A DNA stretch of 48,791 nt from Lachnospiraceae bacterium (GCA_017427415.1 JAFRSU010000019.1:1-48791), one strand, 5' to 3'. Counted from the stretch's first letter, positions 23,861-31,953 are shown. Notes: generated from the letters alone by a model not told the origin. Numbers and translations are program-made.

Positions 23861-24564
23861 TTTGTTTTTCTCCTTCCTAAGGAATTTTTATTTATTTGGA
23901 GCTGCTTTTCCATGTAGTAAAAGCCGCTTGTTCCCTTGCTTGTGTCCGTTTTATTGGACAGTATTCCGTTTTCGTTTTTTCCTGTTTTGTTGTTTCCCGA
24001 ACTGTCACTCTCATTCAGTTTGTTCTGATGCGCCCTGCCTACGCCTACCGTAGGATCTGCCGGTATACTGACTACGGATATCTCATAAGGTGTCCATCTC
24101 GTAGCTATATCGCACGGTCCCGTAAACCTTCCGTCCGAGCTTTTCTTGTTTGCCGCTACTTCTTCCCATACTTCGACCATGTATCCGACTGATACACCTT
24201 TAAGAGTTTTGTTCTTGACCTTCTGATAAATCGTCTCGGCTTCGGCATCATCATCAAATTCTACTCTTGCCACTCCGCGATTATTTTTTATTTCCGCTGA
24301 TATTACCTTTCCCATGATCTTGTTCCTGTCATGATTAAAGAGCAATACGCCTATATCGTTAAGCCTGTTCAGGTTTACGCAACCTTCGGCATGAGAAAGA
24401 ATCTCAGTTCCCCACCATCGGTCATAAGGTTCTTCCGAGGAAAAAGATAGGTCAAACTGTCTTTCGTTGCCTTTCCCCTCTACAGCCCTGATTGAGCATT
24501 CACCTGCGAACCGTTGAAGCGTTCCGTTCTGCTCGGTGCTTTTGTTCTTATCCTGTTCTGCCAT
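23857..24564 (-). CDS. HK97-family prohead protease
   Basis: A 235-residue maturation protease (S78-like). Likely catalytic residues are His in GVLLFNHDRNKIMGKV and Ser in LKGVSVGYMVEVWEE, followed by the conserved TRWTPYEISVVSIPADPTVG. It would cleave the capsid N-terminus. The last ~60 residues are a Asn/Lys/Ser-rich tail. Placed between portal and capsid, overlapping the capsid start by 4 bases. Confidence 0.9.
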   Translation of the reverse strand: MAEQDKNKSTEQNGTLQRFAGECSIRAVEGKGNERQFDLSFSSEEPYDRWWGTEILSHAEGCVNLNRLNDIGVLLFNHDRNKIMGKVISAEIKNNRGVARVEFDDDAEAETIYQKVKNKTLKGVSVGYMVEVWEEVAANKKSSDGRFTGPCDIATRWTPYEISVVSIPADPTVGVGRAHQNKLNESDSSGNNKTGKNENGILSNKTDTSKGTSGFYYMEKQLQINKNSLGRRKTK

Positions 24565-24586
24565 TTTGTTTCTCCTTTTCGGTCAT

Positions 24587-26083
24587 CTACTCATCATCCT
24601 TCAAAAGCTTAGGATCAACTTCAGCCTTTGGTATTCCGAATAATATCGTGTTGAGGTCTATGCCCAGGTTCTGCGCGTACCGGTTAACCTCGGCCATATC
24701 ATCAAGCTGTGTTCTCCAGTCCCTGCCGTTCTCGGAGCATACCTGCTTGAAAGTTTTCTGTCCTGTCTCTAAAGCTGTCCTGTCAGCTGTCGACTCCTTC
24801 ACCGGATCAATCCAAGGCTTCGGTGCCTTAATCCACTTATGCGACAGGTATCTTTCCTTTTCGTCCTCATTCCAGAACTTCGGTATGCTGAGTTTTCCGC
24901 TGAGTACGGCAGATATAATAAATGTCTCGTATATCTCATCCATTACCTCTGTCAAAAGTTCCCTCTCAGAGCTGCAGGTAAGATCATCCTCAATTATCCC
25001 CTGCCTTGCGGATGAGTAATTACTCTCGGACATATCCCTTGACATAGCCTCGTAGGATATGCCCTGACCTGCACCGATAAGCCTCTGCTGCAGTTTCGTA
25101 AATGAAGTTGCATCAGCTGCCTGTCCTGCCGGATTAACTACCTGCACCTCGTCACCTGCATTCAGTTCCTTTATCATGCCGGGGCTCAGCATTTTCCCGT
25201 CGTAGTTCACCTTGTCCTTTTCGCTTGCTCCGACTCCTGAGCGTCCTATTGCGGTTGTAGGGATCTGTTTCTTGATGAATACCGAAAGGCAAGCCTCTAT
25301 TCTCTGCTTTACGGAGGTAGCAACCATAAACTCGTTTACATCCCTGACTCTTGTTATTGTAGGTGCCATATCGGACATTTCGCGGATCTGCGACGGTCTC
25401 TTTTTCGTGTAATAGAAAATCACCTGCTCGGCATCCACCCATATAGGTTCGTTCAGGCTCATTCCATTAAGGTCATACTGCCTTATATAGTAGCCCACCG
25501 GTTTATTCCAAGAGTTGTACTCTATGCCGCCCACTACCTTGTTTTCCTGATTGTGTGGCTGTAAATAATCATCCGCCAGTTCATCTACCTCAATCATCTG
25601 CAGTTTGAACGGCACATACCCTTCAGAGGTATATCTCTTGATAAACAGCACTCCGCCATCTACCTTCTTGCGGTGCACTGCCATTCTCAGCATCTGAGCG
25701 AAGCTCTGTGTTCCTGTCACGTCGCAATTTCTTTTCTTGCACCATTTTTTCCAAGCCTTTTCTATCTGCTCGTCCAGTTCCGGTTCTTTTGTCTGGGCCT
25801 GCAGCGAAAAACCGCCACCTATGATATTTCTCTCAAAAGCTCCAATGACAGAATTCATGATATCCGAATTTCTCTCGAGGTCTCTTGCCCTGGCCAACAC
25901 ATTCATACGACTGTATCTGTCCGTCATTTCTGCCGACTGGTTCGTTACTCTCCAATTTTGGTTAGGCCTGTCATAATCGCCTGCATCATAGTTACGGAGT
26001 TCTTCGTAAGCTCTTCTGTATATTTCTCGTTCGTAGGCTCTTTTCGGGTTAAGCCTTGCGACTATAGAATCTATAAAACCCAT
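24587..26083 (-). CDS. Portal protein (lambda family)
   Basis: A 498-residue portal of the lambda gpB family: YDAGDYDRPNQNWRVTNQSA, a helical stretch with RARDLERNSDIMNSVIGAFE, the conserved GAGQGISYEAMSRDMSES (~345-365) and the C-terminal WIKAPKPWIDPVKE. It forms the dodecameric ring at the packaging vertex. Order terminase-gpW-portal-protease-capsid is lambda-like. Confidence 0.93.
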   Translation of the reverse strand: MGFIDSIVARLNPKRAYEREIYRRAYEELRNYDAGDYDRPNQNWRVTNQSAEMTDRYSRMNVLARARDLERNSDIMNSVIGAFERNIIGGGFSLQAQTKEPELDEQIEKAWKKWCKKRNCDVTGTQSFAQMLRMAVHRKKVDGGVLFIKRYTSEGYVPFKLQMIEVDELADDYLQPHNQENKVVGGIEYNSWNKPVGYYIRQYDLNGMSLNEPIWVDAEQVIFYYTKKRPSQIREMSDMAPTITRVRDVNEFMVATSVKQRIEACLSVFIKKQIPTTAIGRSGVGASEKDKVNYDGKMLSPGMIKELNAGDEVQVVNPAGQAADATSFTKLQQRLIGAGQGISYEAMSRDMSESNYSSARQGIIEDDLTCSSERELLTEVMDEIYETFIISAVLSGKLSIPKFWNEDEKERYLSHKWIKAPKPWIDPVKESTADRTALETGQKTFKQVCSENGRDWRTQLDDMAEVNRYAQNLGIDLNTILFGIPKAEVDPKLLKDDE

Positions 26084-26094
26084 AAAAGCCTCCT

Positions 26095-26355
26095 TCAGCG
26101 TTTATCAAATATCCCGACATAGCAGTCATCAAACAGTCCCGTGTTGTTCTCTGCCTGCTCCTGAGCCATCAGGTCGTTCCGTATCTTGTACAATTCTTTT
26201 AAGTCTGCTCTCCGGAGCATACGGGATCCGATTTTATATTCCTGACCACCAATGGCGATCTTCATTATCGCATTGTTAACTTCCGTCAGAAGTTCAGCTG
26301 TGGTCATTACGGTCTGAGTCTCCACCGTCACTTCCTGAGTCCTTCCAATCGCCAT
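26095..26355 (-). CDS. gpW-like head-tail joining protein
   Basis: An 86-residue protein with the short helix-strand-helix plan of lambda gpW (LLTEVNNAIMKIAIGGQEYK, then RRADLKELYKIRNDLM). gpW plugs the portal after packaging. It lies between the large terminase and portal genes, the lambda position. Confidence 0.8.
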   Translation of the reverse strand: MAIGRTQEVTVETQTVMTTAELLTEVNNAIMKIAIGGQEYKIGSRMLRRADLKELYKIRNDLMAQEQAENNTGLFDDCYVGIFDKR

Positions 26356-26471
26356 CTTCTCACCATCCTTTATCTGTATCTATCCGTAAATTTATCTATA
26401 TTCATGCAGGCAAAGAGTGACCTTCATACTCGATTTAAGATTGTTTTCTCCGCCAGTAATCTACCTGCATA

Positions 26472-28337
26472 TCATCCAAGCCAGTCATCATGCTTTGTAA
26501 GCCACTCGCTCTGGTTATATTTATCTTCGGGCTGCTGAGTCTGTCCACTTTCTTCCTTCTGTTCCCTGCCGACTTCTTCCTGATTTCTCAGGTGCAGGCT
26601 CCGGACTCCCAGGATATCGGCAGCAGTCATGCTATAAACTTCCGAGTCTAAATAGTGGTTGTCAGCGTGCGAGTGCTTCGGCCGCCATACCTGCTTTACT
26701 TCGCCGCCCGGTCCTTTAACATTGACCTTTTCCTCAGCTGTTACCTGCTCGCAGTATTCGTCGTCGATGCCGTTGAAAACCATCCAGCTTCCCTTGCCGT
26801 TCGACTTCTGCATTCTTCCGGCAATCATATCCTTGTACTTTCCGCCATCGACAAGAACTAATGTCATGCCGTATGCACTGCTGCCCTCCTTGTTTATTTT
26901 CGAGAGTTTATAGTGCGACAGCTGAGCGTGTGAGGATCCTTTTACAGGCAATGCCCAGTCCGAATGCTCCATACAAAAATCATATACATCATCCGTCTGG
27001 TCACCTGAGTCCACGAGGCAAAGCTGCACGATCATGGCCGTTCCGTCTTCCTTCTTGTACTCAAGGTTCATCACCCTATCAATCTCCTCAAAGGATAATG
27101 CCTGCCCTCTGGTTATGAGCTGGGATGTCAAAAAGTCTCCCCATGCCCTTATGCTGTAGTACAGTGAAGTTTCCTGTACATCAACGCCGGCAGTAATGAG
27201 CTTCGCCCAGCTCGGTACTGTGAATTCGTCAAGCTCTGTCTGTCTCTCCCTTACGAGATCCGCATCCGTCTTCAGATGTGTATCCTCCCAAGGCTCAGCC
27301 AGCCACGAGTTTACGAAATTCTGAAACTTTTCCGGATCGTCCTTTGACTTCAGAAACTCTCTCGCTATCGTTGAGAAACGGACAAACGGGCTGTACAGGG
27401 TATTCATCCAGAATGCCACTGACTGCGGAGTGTCCTTTTTCTGTCGGACGGTTCTCCATTCACCTTTTTTTAGGATGTCGTTTTTGTCTGAATCCGTTAT
27501 GAAGCATCCGCAAGCCTGACATACGTAGTTTGCAAGTTCGGCTCTCTCTTCGTGGCTCATGCCTGCTTCTTTTGGAAAACGGATATTGCTGAACTTCAGC
27601 TCTATGTATTCCTTGCAATGAGGGCAAGGTACAAAGAAATGTTTCTCACAGTCCGCTCCCTCTTTGGCTTCCCAGATATGACCGCTCTTCGTAGTCGGAG
27701 TGGATGTCATATATATCTTCCTATTCGGGAAGGTTTTTGTACGCTCTTTGGCAAGCTCTATCGGGTCTGCTTCCTTCTTGCTTGCTCCCGGATATTTATC
27801 TACTTCATCAAGAAAAAGATACTTGATCGGTTTTGAAGCAAGCCCGGCAGGTGAATTACTGCCGACTAAGGATATAAACATTCCGTCAAACTGAAGCTCT
27901 AAAAGCTCCGAGTTATCGTCGTATCTCTTGTCCAGTGACGGTGCAAGCTTGATCATCTTCTGCACCCTGTTTCTGGAAGTCCACTGCGCTATCTTGTCGG
28001 TCGGATAAACTATCATAGTCGGTGATGGATTCTGCTCTATGATGTAGCCAATCATATTCAGCATTGCCTCTGTTCCGCCTACCTGAGTCGGCTTGCAGAA
28101 AACAATCTCTTCCGTCATATAGTTGTTGAACTCGTCCATTATGCCGACAAGATACGGTGTGGTACTGTTGCCCCATAGTCCGGGAATTGCTGATGTGGTA
28201 GAGTCAAGTGTTCTCGCTTTTTCCGCCCACTCAGAAACGGTCATATCCTCTGGCGGCAGCAACAGCTGTAATGCGTCGTACCAGTATTTTTTGACCTTGA
28301 TTTTGTCAAATTTTATTCTCTGCGGACTTTTTCTCAT
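26472..28337 (-). CDS. terL: Terminase large subunit (GpA family)
   Basis: A 621-residue DNA-packaging motor. The ATPase domain has a Walker A-like KPTQVGGTEAML (~82-93) and Walker B LFLDEVDKYPG (~172). A zinc-binding insertion shows CPHCKEYIELKF and CQACGCFI. The nuclease domain follows, with GVDVQETSLYYSIRAWG and CLVDSGDQTDDVYDFC. GpA-family enzymes usually cut at cos sites, so the virion DNA probably has cohesive ends. It overlaps the terS gene by 32 bases. The 115 bases after its stop hold no gene. Confidence 0.95.
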   Translation of the reverse strand: MRKSPQRIKFDKIKVKKYWYDALQLLLPPEDMTVSEWAEKARTLDSTTSAIPGLWGNSTTPYLVGIMDEFNNYMTEEIVFCKPTQVGGTEAMLNMIGYIIEQNPSPTMIVYPTDKIAQWTSRNRVQKMIKLAPSLDKRYDDNSELLELQFDGMFISLVGSNSPAGLASKPIKYLFLDEVDKYPGASKKEADPIELAKERTKTFPNRKIYMTSTPTTKSGHIWEAKEGADCEKHFFVPCPHCKEYIELKFSNIRFPKEAGMSHEERAELANYVCQACGCFITDSDKNDILKKGEWRTVRQKKDTPQSVAFWMNTLYSPFVRFSTIAREFLKSKDDPEKFQNFVNSWLAEPWEDTHLKTDADLVRERQTELDEFTVPSWAKLITAGVDVQETSLYYSIRAWGDFLTSQLITRGQALSFEEIDRVMNLEYKKEDGTAMIVQLCLVDSGDQTDDVYDFCMEHSDWALPVKGSSHAQLSHYKLSKINKEGSSAYGMTLVLVDGGKYKDMIAGRMQKSNGKGSWMVFNGIDDEYCEQVTAEEKVNVKGPGGEVKQVWRPKHSHADNHYLDSEVYSMTAADILGVRSLHLRNQEEVGREQKEESGQTQQPEDKYNQSEWLTKHDDWLG

Positions 28338-29319
28338 TCAGCGTTCTTCCTTTCGGTATCGGTATCTCGTCAGGATCATCCTCAACCTCTGCACTTTGGA
28401 CGAAGCCTCTGAGCATTGTCGTGGTTATCTCCTGCACTTCCTTTTCGACTTCCCGTACCTCCACCGGTTTAAGTCTTCCCGAAAGTCTGCCTGTAATCCT
28501 GTTTGGGATGCCCAGTATATAATTCCGCAGCTGCACCATCATCCGGCTGTATTCAATCTTTATCTCTTCAAGAGGGATGTACTTACCGCTTGCTATGTCA
28601 GTCCTTAGCCTGTGCAATTCGCCTTGTGATTCTTTCAAGGCTATCTCTGCCTTCAGTTTCTGGACTGTCAGCTCCTTCGTTGCATCCTTTTCTTTCTTGC
28701 CATTCGCTTTATCTGTAAGGTGCTGGATATACTGTTTGATGACTGCAACAGTCTCAAACTTTACATCCCTGCCATTCTTGATCTGGGTAATGGTCCCGTC
28801 TGCTACCAATCTTTCTACCGTTCGTGAGGATGAGCTTATCAGTTGAGCAAGCTCATCCTTAGTCAAGTATGCTCCCAGGCTCGGAGGTAACTCCGCAAGT
28901 TGCACCGGTGCAACTTTTTGTTGTGTGGCTGCTTTTTTCTTCGGTGCTTTTTTTCTGCCGGTCTTTGCCTTAGACTTGCGAACGGTCGTAGTGGCAATTG
29001 GAACTTTATTTGCATCGGAGGTATTCTCCGTTTCTGCCTTAGGGAGTTTCTTAGATATGGTTTTCTTAGCCGCGGTTTTCTTGGTGGTCGTCTTCTTGGT
29101 GACCGTTTTCTTGGCTACGGTCTCCTTTATCTCCGGCTTCTTGGCAGCTGTTTTTTTAGTGACCGGTTCTTCTGTGTCGGTCTTTTTGAGCGTGGATTTT
29201 TTAGGTTTATCTTTTTCAGGAGTGCCTGTCGCTGAAACTTTTTCCTTTTCATCTACCGCAACCGCTTGTTTTTTCACGGTCTTGGTAGCTTTTGCCGTGC
29301 TCTTTTTGACTGCTGCCAT
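28306..29319 (-). CDS. terS: Terminase small subunit with histone H1-like N-terminal tail
   Basis: A 337-residue protein. Residues ~1-130 are Lys/Ala/Thr-rich with repeated KKT-type units (TVTKKTTTKKTAAKKTISKK), like histone H1 or Hc1 tails. Residues ~145-200 form a Nu1-like winged helix (LTKDELAQLISSSSRTVERL) and ~225-300 a coiled coil (EKEVQEITTTMLRGFVQS) for assembly. It recognises the packaging site and recruits TerL. Start ATG at 29319 follows GGAGAAAGGAT. The dispersed palindrome copy at 28899 encodes VAPVQ at the joint between tail and DNA-binding domain. The long basic tail is unusual for this family. Confidence 0.82.
   Translation of the reverse strand: MAAVKKSTAKATKTVKKQAVAVDEKEKVSATGTPEKDKPKKSTLKKTDTEEPVTKKTAAKKPEIKETVAKKTVTKKTTTKKTAAKKTISKKLPKAETENTSDANKVPIATTTVRKSKAKTGRKKAPKKKAATQQKVAPVQLAELPPSLGAYLTKDELAQLISSSSRTVERLVADGTITQIKNGRDVKFETVAVIKQYIQHLTDKANGKKEKDATKELTVQKLKAEIALKESQGELHRLRTDIASGKYIPLEEIKIEYSRMMVQLRNYILGIPNRITGRLSGRLKPVEVREVEKEVQEITTTMLRGFVQSAEVEDDPDEIPIPKGRTLNEKKSAENKI
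28899..28914. repeat. Dispersed palindrome, copy 3 (in terS)
   Basis: A perfect GTTGCACCGGTGCAAC, extended to 20 bp by AA/TT, within the linker of the small terminase gene. Confidence 0.95.
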
Positions 29320-29405
29320 ATCCTTTCTCCCCAATAAAGAAGCGAGAAGGTTCTTCGCCTTGCCTCGCCTACGTTTTTGACGATATCATAATAGCACATT
29401 TAAAA

Positions 29406-29451
29406 GTACCTTTGGGTACCTTTTTATACCTTTAGGTATAAAGTCTGACAA
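29406..29451 (-). promoter_or_regulatory. Late-operon promoter with two tandem operators
   Basis: On the minus strand TTGTCA (29446-29451), a 17-bp spacer and TATAAA (29423-29428) face the terminase genes. Two related palindromes overlap it: TATACCTTTAGGTATA (29425-29440) in the spacer/-10, and GTACCTTTGGGTAC (29406-29419) at the likely start site. Their centres are 20 bp apart. Consensus RTACCTTTRGGTAY. A repressor or activator dimer pair on one face of the helix is likely. Confidence 0.7.
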
Positions 29452-29563
29452 TTTTGTATTTTCGCCCCGACAAATCAGAAAATTTTTGCCTTTTATCGCC
29501 AAAAACTATGCGCTCTCCCCGACCCGCATTGGGTGGGTGGGGGTAGGAAGTACCTTAGATCCT

Positions 29564-29608
29564 CCAACCACAAGAGAGTAGTATTTCATACTACTCTCTT
29601 GTGGTTGG
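29564..29608. repeat. Perfect 21-bp inverted repeat with 3-nt loop
   Basis: CCAACCACAAGAGAGTAGTA plus one more base (29564-29584) is exactly mirrored at 29588-29608. A G-rich stretch (GGGTGGGTGGGGGTAGG, ~29531-29547) lies just before it. Located upstream of terS, it is a candidate part of the cos/packaging site. No U-tract follows on either strand, so a terminator is less likely. Confidence 0.75.
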
Positions 29609-29630
29609 GACAGTAAGCCATTCTCGGCGG

Positions 29631-30195
29631 TTAATCAGGCTTCAGCCCTTGCTCTGCCTTGCTTTCGGTCGCTTTCCAGCTGTTCGCTCTGTCCTGGTGT
29701 TTTCGGCTCTGTTTTCTGCTGTTTGGTCGCTGGTTTGCTCCGTCCTGGTGCTCCGTCTGTTTTCTGCTGTTAGTCTGTGACGTTTGATAGTAATCAAGTT
29801 GCAATTTCTTTTTTCCTTTTTCTTCCATTAAACGGCAGTTTTTTCTTGTCGGCTTTTTGTTCTTGTGCTTGCCGGTGGCGTGGATCCGTTCCGGCTTCTC
29901 TCGGCTTGTTTGCTTCCGGCGGATTCGATCGGTTCGCTCGTTCTGGTTGTTTGTTCTGGTGCTTCTCTGCTCTGCTGTCCGTCTGCTTTCTGTTCGCTTG
30001 ATGTCTGCCGTCCTTTTGTTCGGCTCTGCTGTCGTTTGGCTGTTTGTTTTCTGTGGCAGTCTGACGGCTTGCCGTCCTTCTTCCTATCTGTGCAGGTGGC
30101 AGGCTCTCCCGTCCCTTGTGTGTTGGTTCTTCTCTCCGTATATATCTATATATGCATATAGTTACAAGATGATATCTCAAAAGATAAACTTGCAA
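29631..30195 (-). pseudogene. Low-complexity Gln/Asn/Lys/Arg/Glu-rich ORF, frameshifted
   Basis: Two overlapping minus-strand frames (29794-30195, 133 codons; 29631-29828, 65 codons) share one composition and loosely repeated units such as NSRKQTEHQDGANQ, NSRKQSRKHQDRANS and EKHQNKQPERANRS. They differ by +1 at an A-rich run near 29810, so one reading frame of ~185 codons appears broken by an indel, natural or from assembly. The DNA is strongly pyrimidine-biased (plus strand), with repeats of TTTTCTGCTGTT and GTCCTGGTG. Coding is doubtful; it may be non-coding low-complexity DNA. Confidence 0.35.
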
Positions 30196-30351
30196 AAATC
30201 ACCTTGCATTTTTCTTTTTTGTCATCATTCGGAAATTGAAACGGTCAGAAATCAAGTTTATAAATTGTTTAGAAATTGCTTTCAGCCATTGAAATATAAG
30301 GGTTTTCAGATGGTCAGGAAAATATTTTTGCAAATTTTTTCAAAAAAGGGG

Positions 30352-30407
30352 TTGACAAACAACGAAATCCGTTGTATGATGTGAACTGTCAGCAACGAAA
30401 TCCGTTG
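30352..30407 (+). promoter_or_regulatory. Strong promoter with duplicated operator
   Basis: TTGACA (30352-30357), 17-bp spacer, TATGAT (30375-30380). The spacer is itself an inverted repeat (ACAACGAAATCCGTTGT, 30359-30375). Its core CAACGAAATCCGTTG recurs exactly at 30393-30407, 33 bp (three turns) downstream and overlapping the start of transcription. This is a typical dimer-repressor arrangement. Confidence 0.85.
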
Positions 30408-30462
30408 TTGATATCCCCAAAAGGAGCTTTACATAGATAGCAAACTTAAGGGGGTGAGGCTT

Positions 30463-30588
30463 ATGACTTACGCTTACTTGATTAAAGAGCTGGTTGAAAT
30501 GCTTATCAAGTTAACCGTTGAAAATGAGCGGTTAAAAGCAGAGCTTAAGCAAATGAAAAAAGCCGTTTCTCCGAACAAGAAGAAATAA
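30463..30588 (+). CDS. 41-residue helical peptide under the duplicated-operator promoter
   Basis: It starts MTYAYLIKELVEMLIKL after a GGTGAGG site and ends KKAVSPNKKK. The Leu/Ile heptads (LTVENERLKAELKQMKKA) suggest a short coiled coil. The stop codon lies inside a perfect 10-bp stem, AAAGCCGTTT (30559-30568) with AAACGGCTTT (30587-30596), and another hairpin follows. No family recognised. The design (strong controlled promoter, tiny basic peptide, structured 3' end) recalls type I toxin genes or small regulators. Confidence 0.6.
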   Translation: MTYAYLIKELVEMLIKLTVENERLKAELKQMKKAVSPNKKK

Positions 30589-30605
30589 ACGGCTTTGAGT
30601 AATTA

Positions 30606-30650
30606 AAGAAGCAACGGGCGGAAAAGTGCTCGCCGCCCCATCTGCTTCTT
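30606..30650 (+). terminator. Two-part hairpin after the 41-residue peptide gene
   Basis: AAGAAGCA (30606-30613) pairs with TGCTTCTT (30643-30650) and, inside, GGGCGG (30616-30621) with CCGCCC (30633-30638), followed by a T-rich stretch. Confidence 0.65.
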
Positions 30651-30716
30651 TCAATATACCACAGAGCACAGGAAAAATCAAGTATAAATTACAAGAAAGG
30701 TTAAAAGGTGGAAATT

Positions 30717-31325
30717 ATGACAGCTTACACAATCGCAAACAATGCAGCATTCGGATCAAAGGAAATCACATTTGACGGTATCCCTTCAAAGGAGATCAGG
30801 GAAGCACTCAAGGCTTTAAAGTTTAGATGGCACGCAGTCAAGAAGTTATGGTACGGCTTCGCTGAAGAGTCAGAACTTAATAGAATCTGTGGCGGTACCG
30901 CTGAAGCTCCCAAAGCTGAAGTGAAGAAAGCAGAGCCAGTTAACAAGTACGGTGTAAAGGTTGGCGACTTCTTCCGTATGACATGGGGCTATGAGCAAAC
31001 AAACGAAGATTTCTTTCAGGTTGTAGCACTGGTTGGCACGTCTTCCGTTAGAATCAGACAGGTATATCCGGAAATGGTAAGCCAGGACGGAGACGGATAC
31101 AACGGAATGGCAGCCGATAGGACTTATAGACTTGACACGACAAAAATTTTACCATCCTGTAAAAATAGCAGTTTTATAAAAGATCCTATAAACGGAGACC
31201 TTAAGAAGTTAAAGTCTCACATGGCCGACGGCATAAGCAACCCACAGATTAAAATAACTTCTTACGCTGATGCTCATTATTGCAATGAAGAACTTATAAC
31301 GGTATATGAAAGCTGGTACGCTTAA
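30717..31325 (+). CDS. Hypothetical protein with RWHAVKKLWYG-type N-terminal domain
   Basis: A 202-residue protein starting MTAYTIANNAAFGSKEITF after AAAGGTGG. The first ~50 residues (SKEIREALKALKFRWHAVKK, LWYGFAEESEL) match a short module common at the N-terminus of Firmicutes phage and plasmid proteins; residues ~75-200 (VGDFFRMTWGYEQTNEDFFQ, VVALVGTSSVRIRQV) form a beta-rich domain. Function unknown. One of the few plus-strand genes in the accessory region. Confidence 0.65.
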   Translation: MTAYTIANNAAFGSKEITFDGIPSKEIREALKALKFRWHAVKKLWYGFAEESELNRICGGTAEAPKAEVKKAEPVNKYGVKVGDFFRMTWGYEQTNEDFFQVVALVGTSSVRIRQVYPEMVSQDGDGYNGMAADRTYRLDTTKILPSCKNSSFIKDPINGDLKKLKSHMADGISNPQIKITSYADAHYCNEELITVYESWYA

Positions 31326-31356
31326 AAAATTTTTCAGATATCTTCCGGACTGGTGC

Positions 31357-31393
31357 GAAGCTCCCGGGGTTCGATTCCCCGGGCCCCGGCTTC
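31357..31393 (+). other. tRNA T-arm-like hairpin
   Basis: CCCGGGG-TTCGATT-CCCCGGG (31363-31383) has the 7-nt loop of a T arm (TTCRANN). Outer arms GAAGC (31357-31361) and GCTTC (31389-31393) can close around it, and TTCCA follows. No D or anticodon arm can be drawn upstream, so it is not a full tRNA. It may be a tRNA relic of an earlier attachment site, a T-arm mimic, or a strong terminator stem. Confidence 0.55.
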
Positions 31394-31499
31394 CACAAAA
31401 AATTTGTCCAGCTTGAAGAATACTACCTCAATTTCTGTGCTTGAAAAAATATCCGTCATCTGATACTATTGATTTACACGAAAGAAGGGAGCGAAAACC

Positions 31500-31706
31500 A
31501 TGAGCGAAAAGATAGGCAAACTAAGAAAGCTCACCGGGCTGAACCGTAAGGAGTTTGCGAAATTTTACGGAATCCCGTTAAGAACTGTCGAAGATTGGGA
31601 ATGGGGAAAGTCAAACTGTCCCCCCTACGTTGAAAAATTCCTTGAAAGGATTGTGAACGAGGATGTGGCGGCCGGTAAGTTTAAGAAATCCCCTGCAGAA
31701 GGTTGA
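31500..31706 (+). CDS. Small XRE-like helix-turn-helix regulator
   Basis: A 68-residue DNA-binding protein: IGKLRKLTGLNRKEFAKFYG, IPLRTVEDWEWGKSNCPPYV, the usual recognition-helix pattern of short antitoxin/XRE proteins. AAGGGAG precedes the ATG. A hairpin terminator follows. It could bind the duplicated operator at 30359-30407 or its own promoter; not shown. Confidence 0.8.
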   Translation: MSEKIGKLRKLTGLNRKEFAKFYGIPLRTVEDWEWGKSNCPPYVEKFLERIVNEDVAAGKFKKSPAEG

Positions 31707-31736
31707 CTGTTTTGTAAGGTTTAATATTTTATCTTG

Positions 31737-31772
31737 AAGGTCCCGAAAGGTTAAAAAATCTTTTGGGACCTT
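31737..31772 (+). terminator. Terminator hairpin after XRE gene
   Basis: AAGGTCCC (31737-31744) pairs with GGGACCTT (31765-31772) around an A/T-rich loop, followed by TGAGTTTT. Confidence 0.7.
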
Positions 31773-31796
31773 TGAGTTTTAAAAAATTCTCCGGAA

Positions 31797-31812
31797 GTTG
31801 CACCGGTGCAAC
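31797..31812. repeat. Dispersed palindrome, copy 4
   Basis: A perfect GTTGCACCGGTGCAAC with AA/TT extension, intergenic, about 60 bp upstream of the membrane-peptide promoter. Confidence 0.95.
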
Positions 31813-31873
31813 TTTCAGGTAAAAAAATCCTCCGGATGCTCCCAGAGGTTAAAAAATTATTTTAAGAATTTTC

Positions 31874-31902
31874 TTGACTAAAAAAATCTCTTGTGATATT
31901 TT
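31874..31902 (+). promoter_or_regulatory. Promoter of the membrane-peptide locus
   Basis: TTGACT (31874-31879), 17-bp spacer, TATTTT (31897-31902), ~90 bp before the peptide start. Confidence 0.6.
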
Positions 31903-31953
31903 GATTTTGGAAAAGTCATAGATCAAAGGCGGCTATACCCACCACATCATGTT

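Noticed and set aside
17874..29319. Insertion sequence or transposase within the late region
   Set aside because: All frames are accounted for by structural genes, with no transposase motifs or terminal repeats.
29857..30384. Plus-strand 175-codon ORF, hydrophobic and Cys/Leu-rich
   Set aside because: It mirrors the low-complexity minus-strand frame, has no ribosome site and runs through the promoter at 30352.
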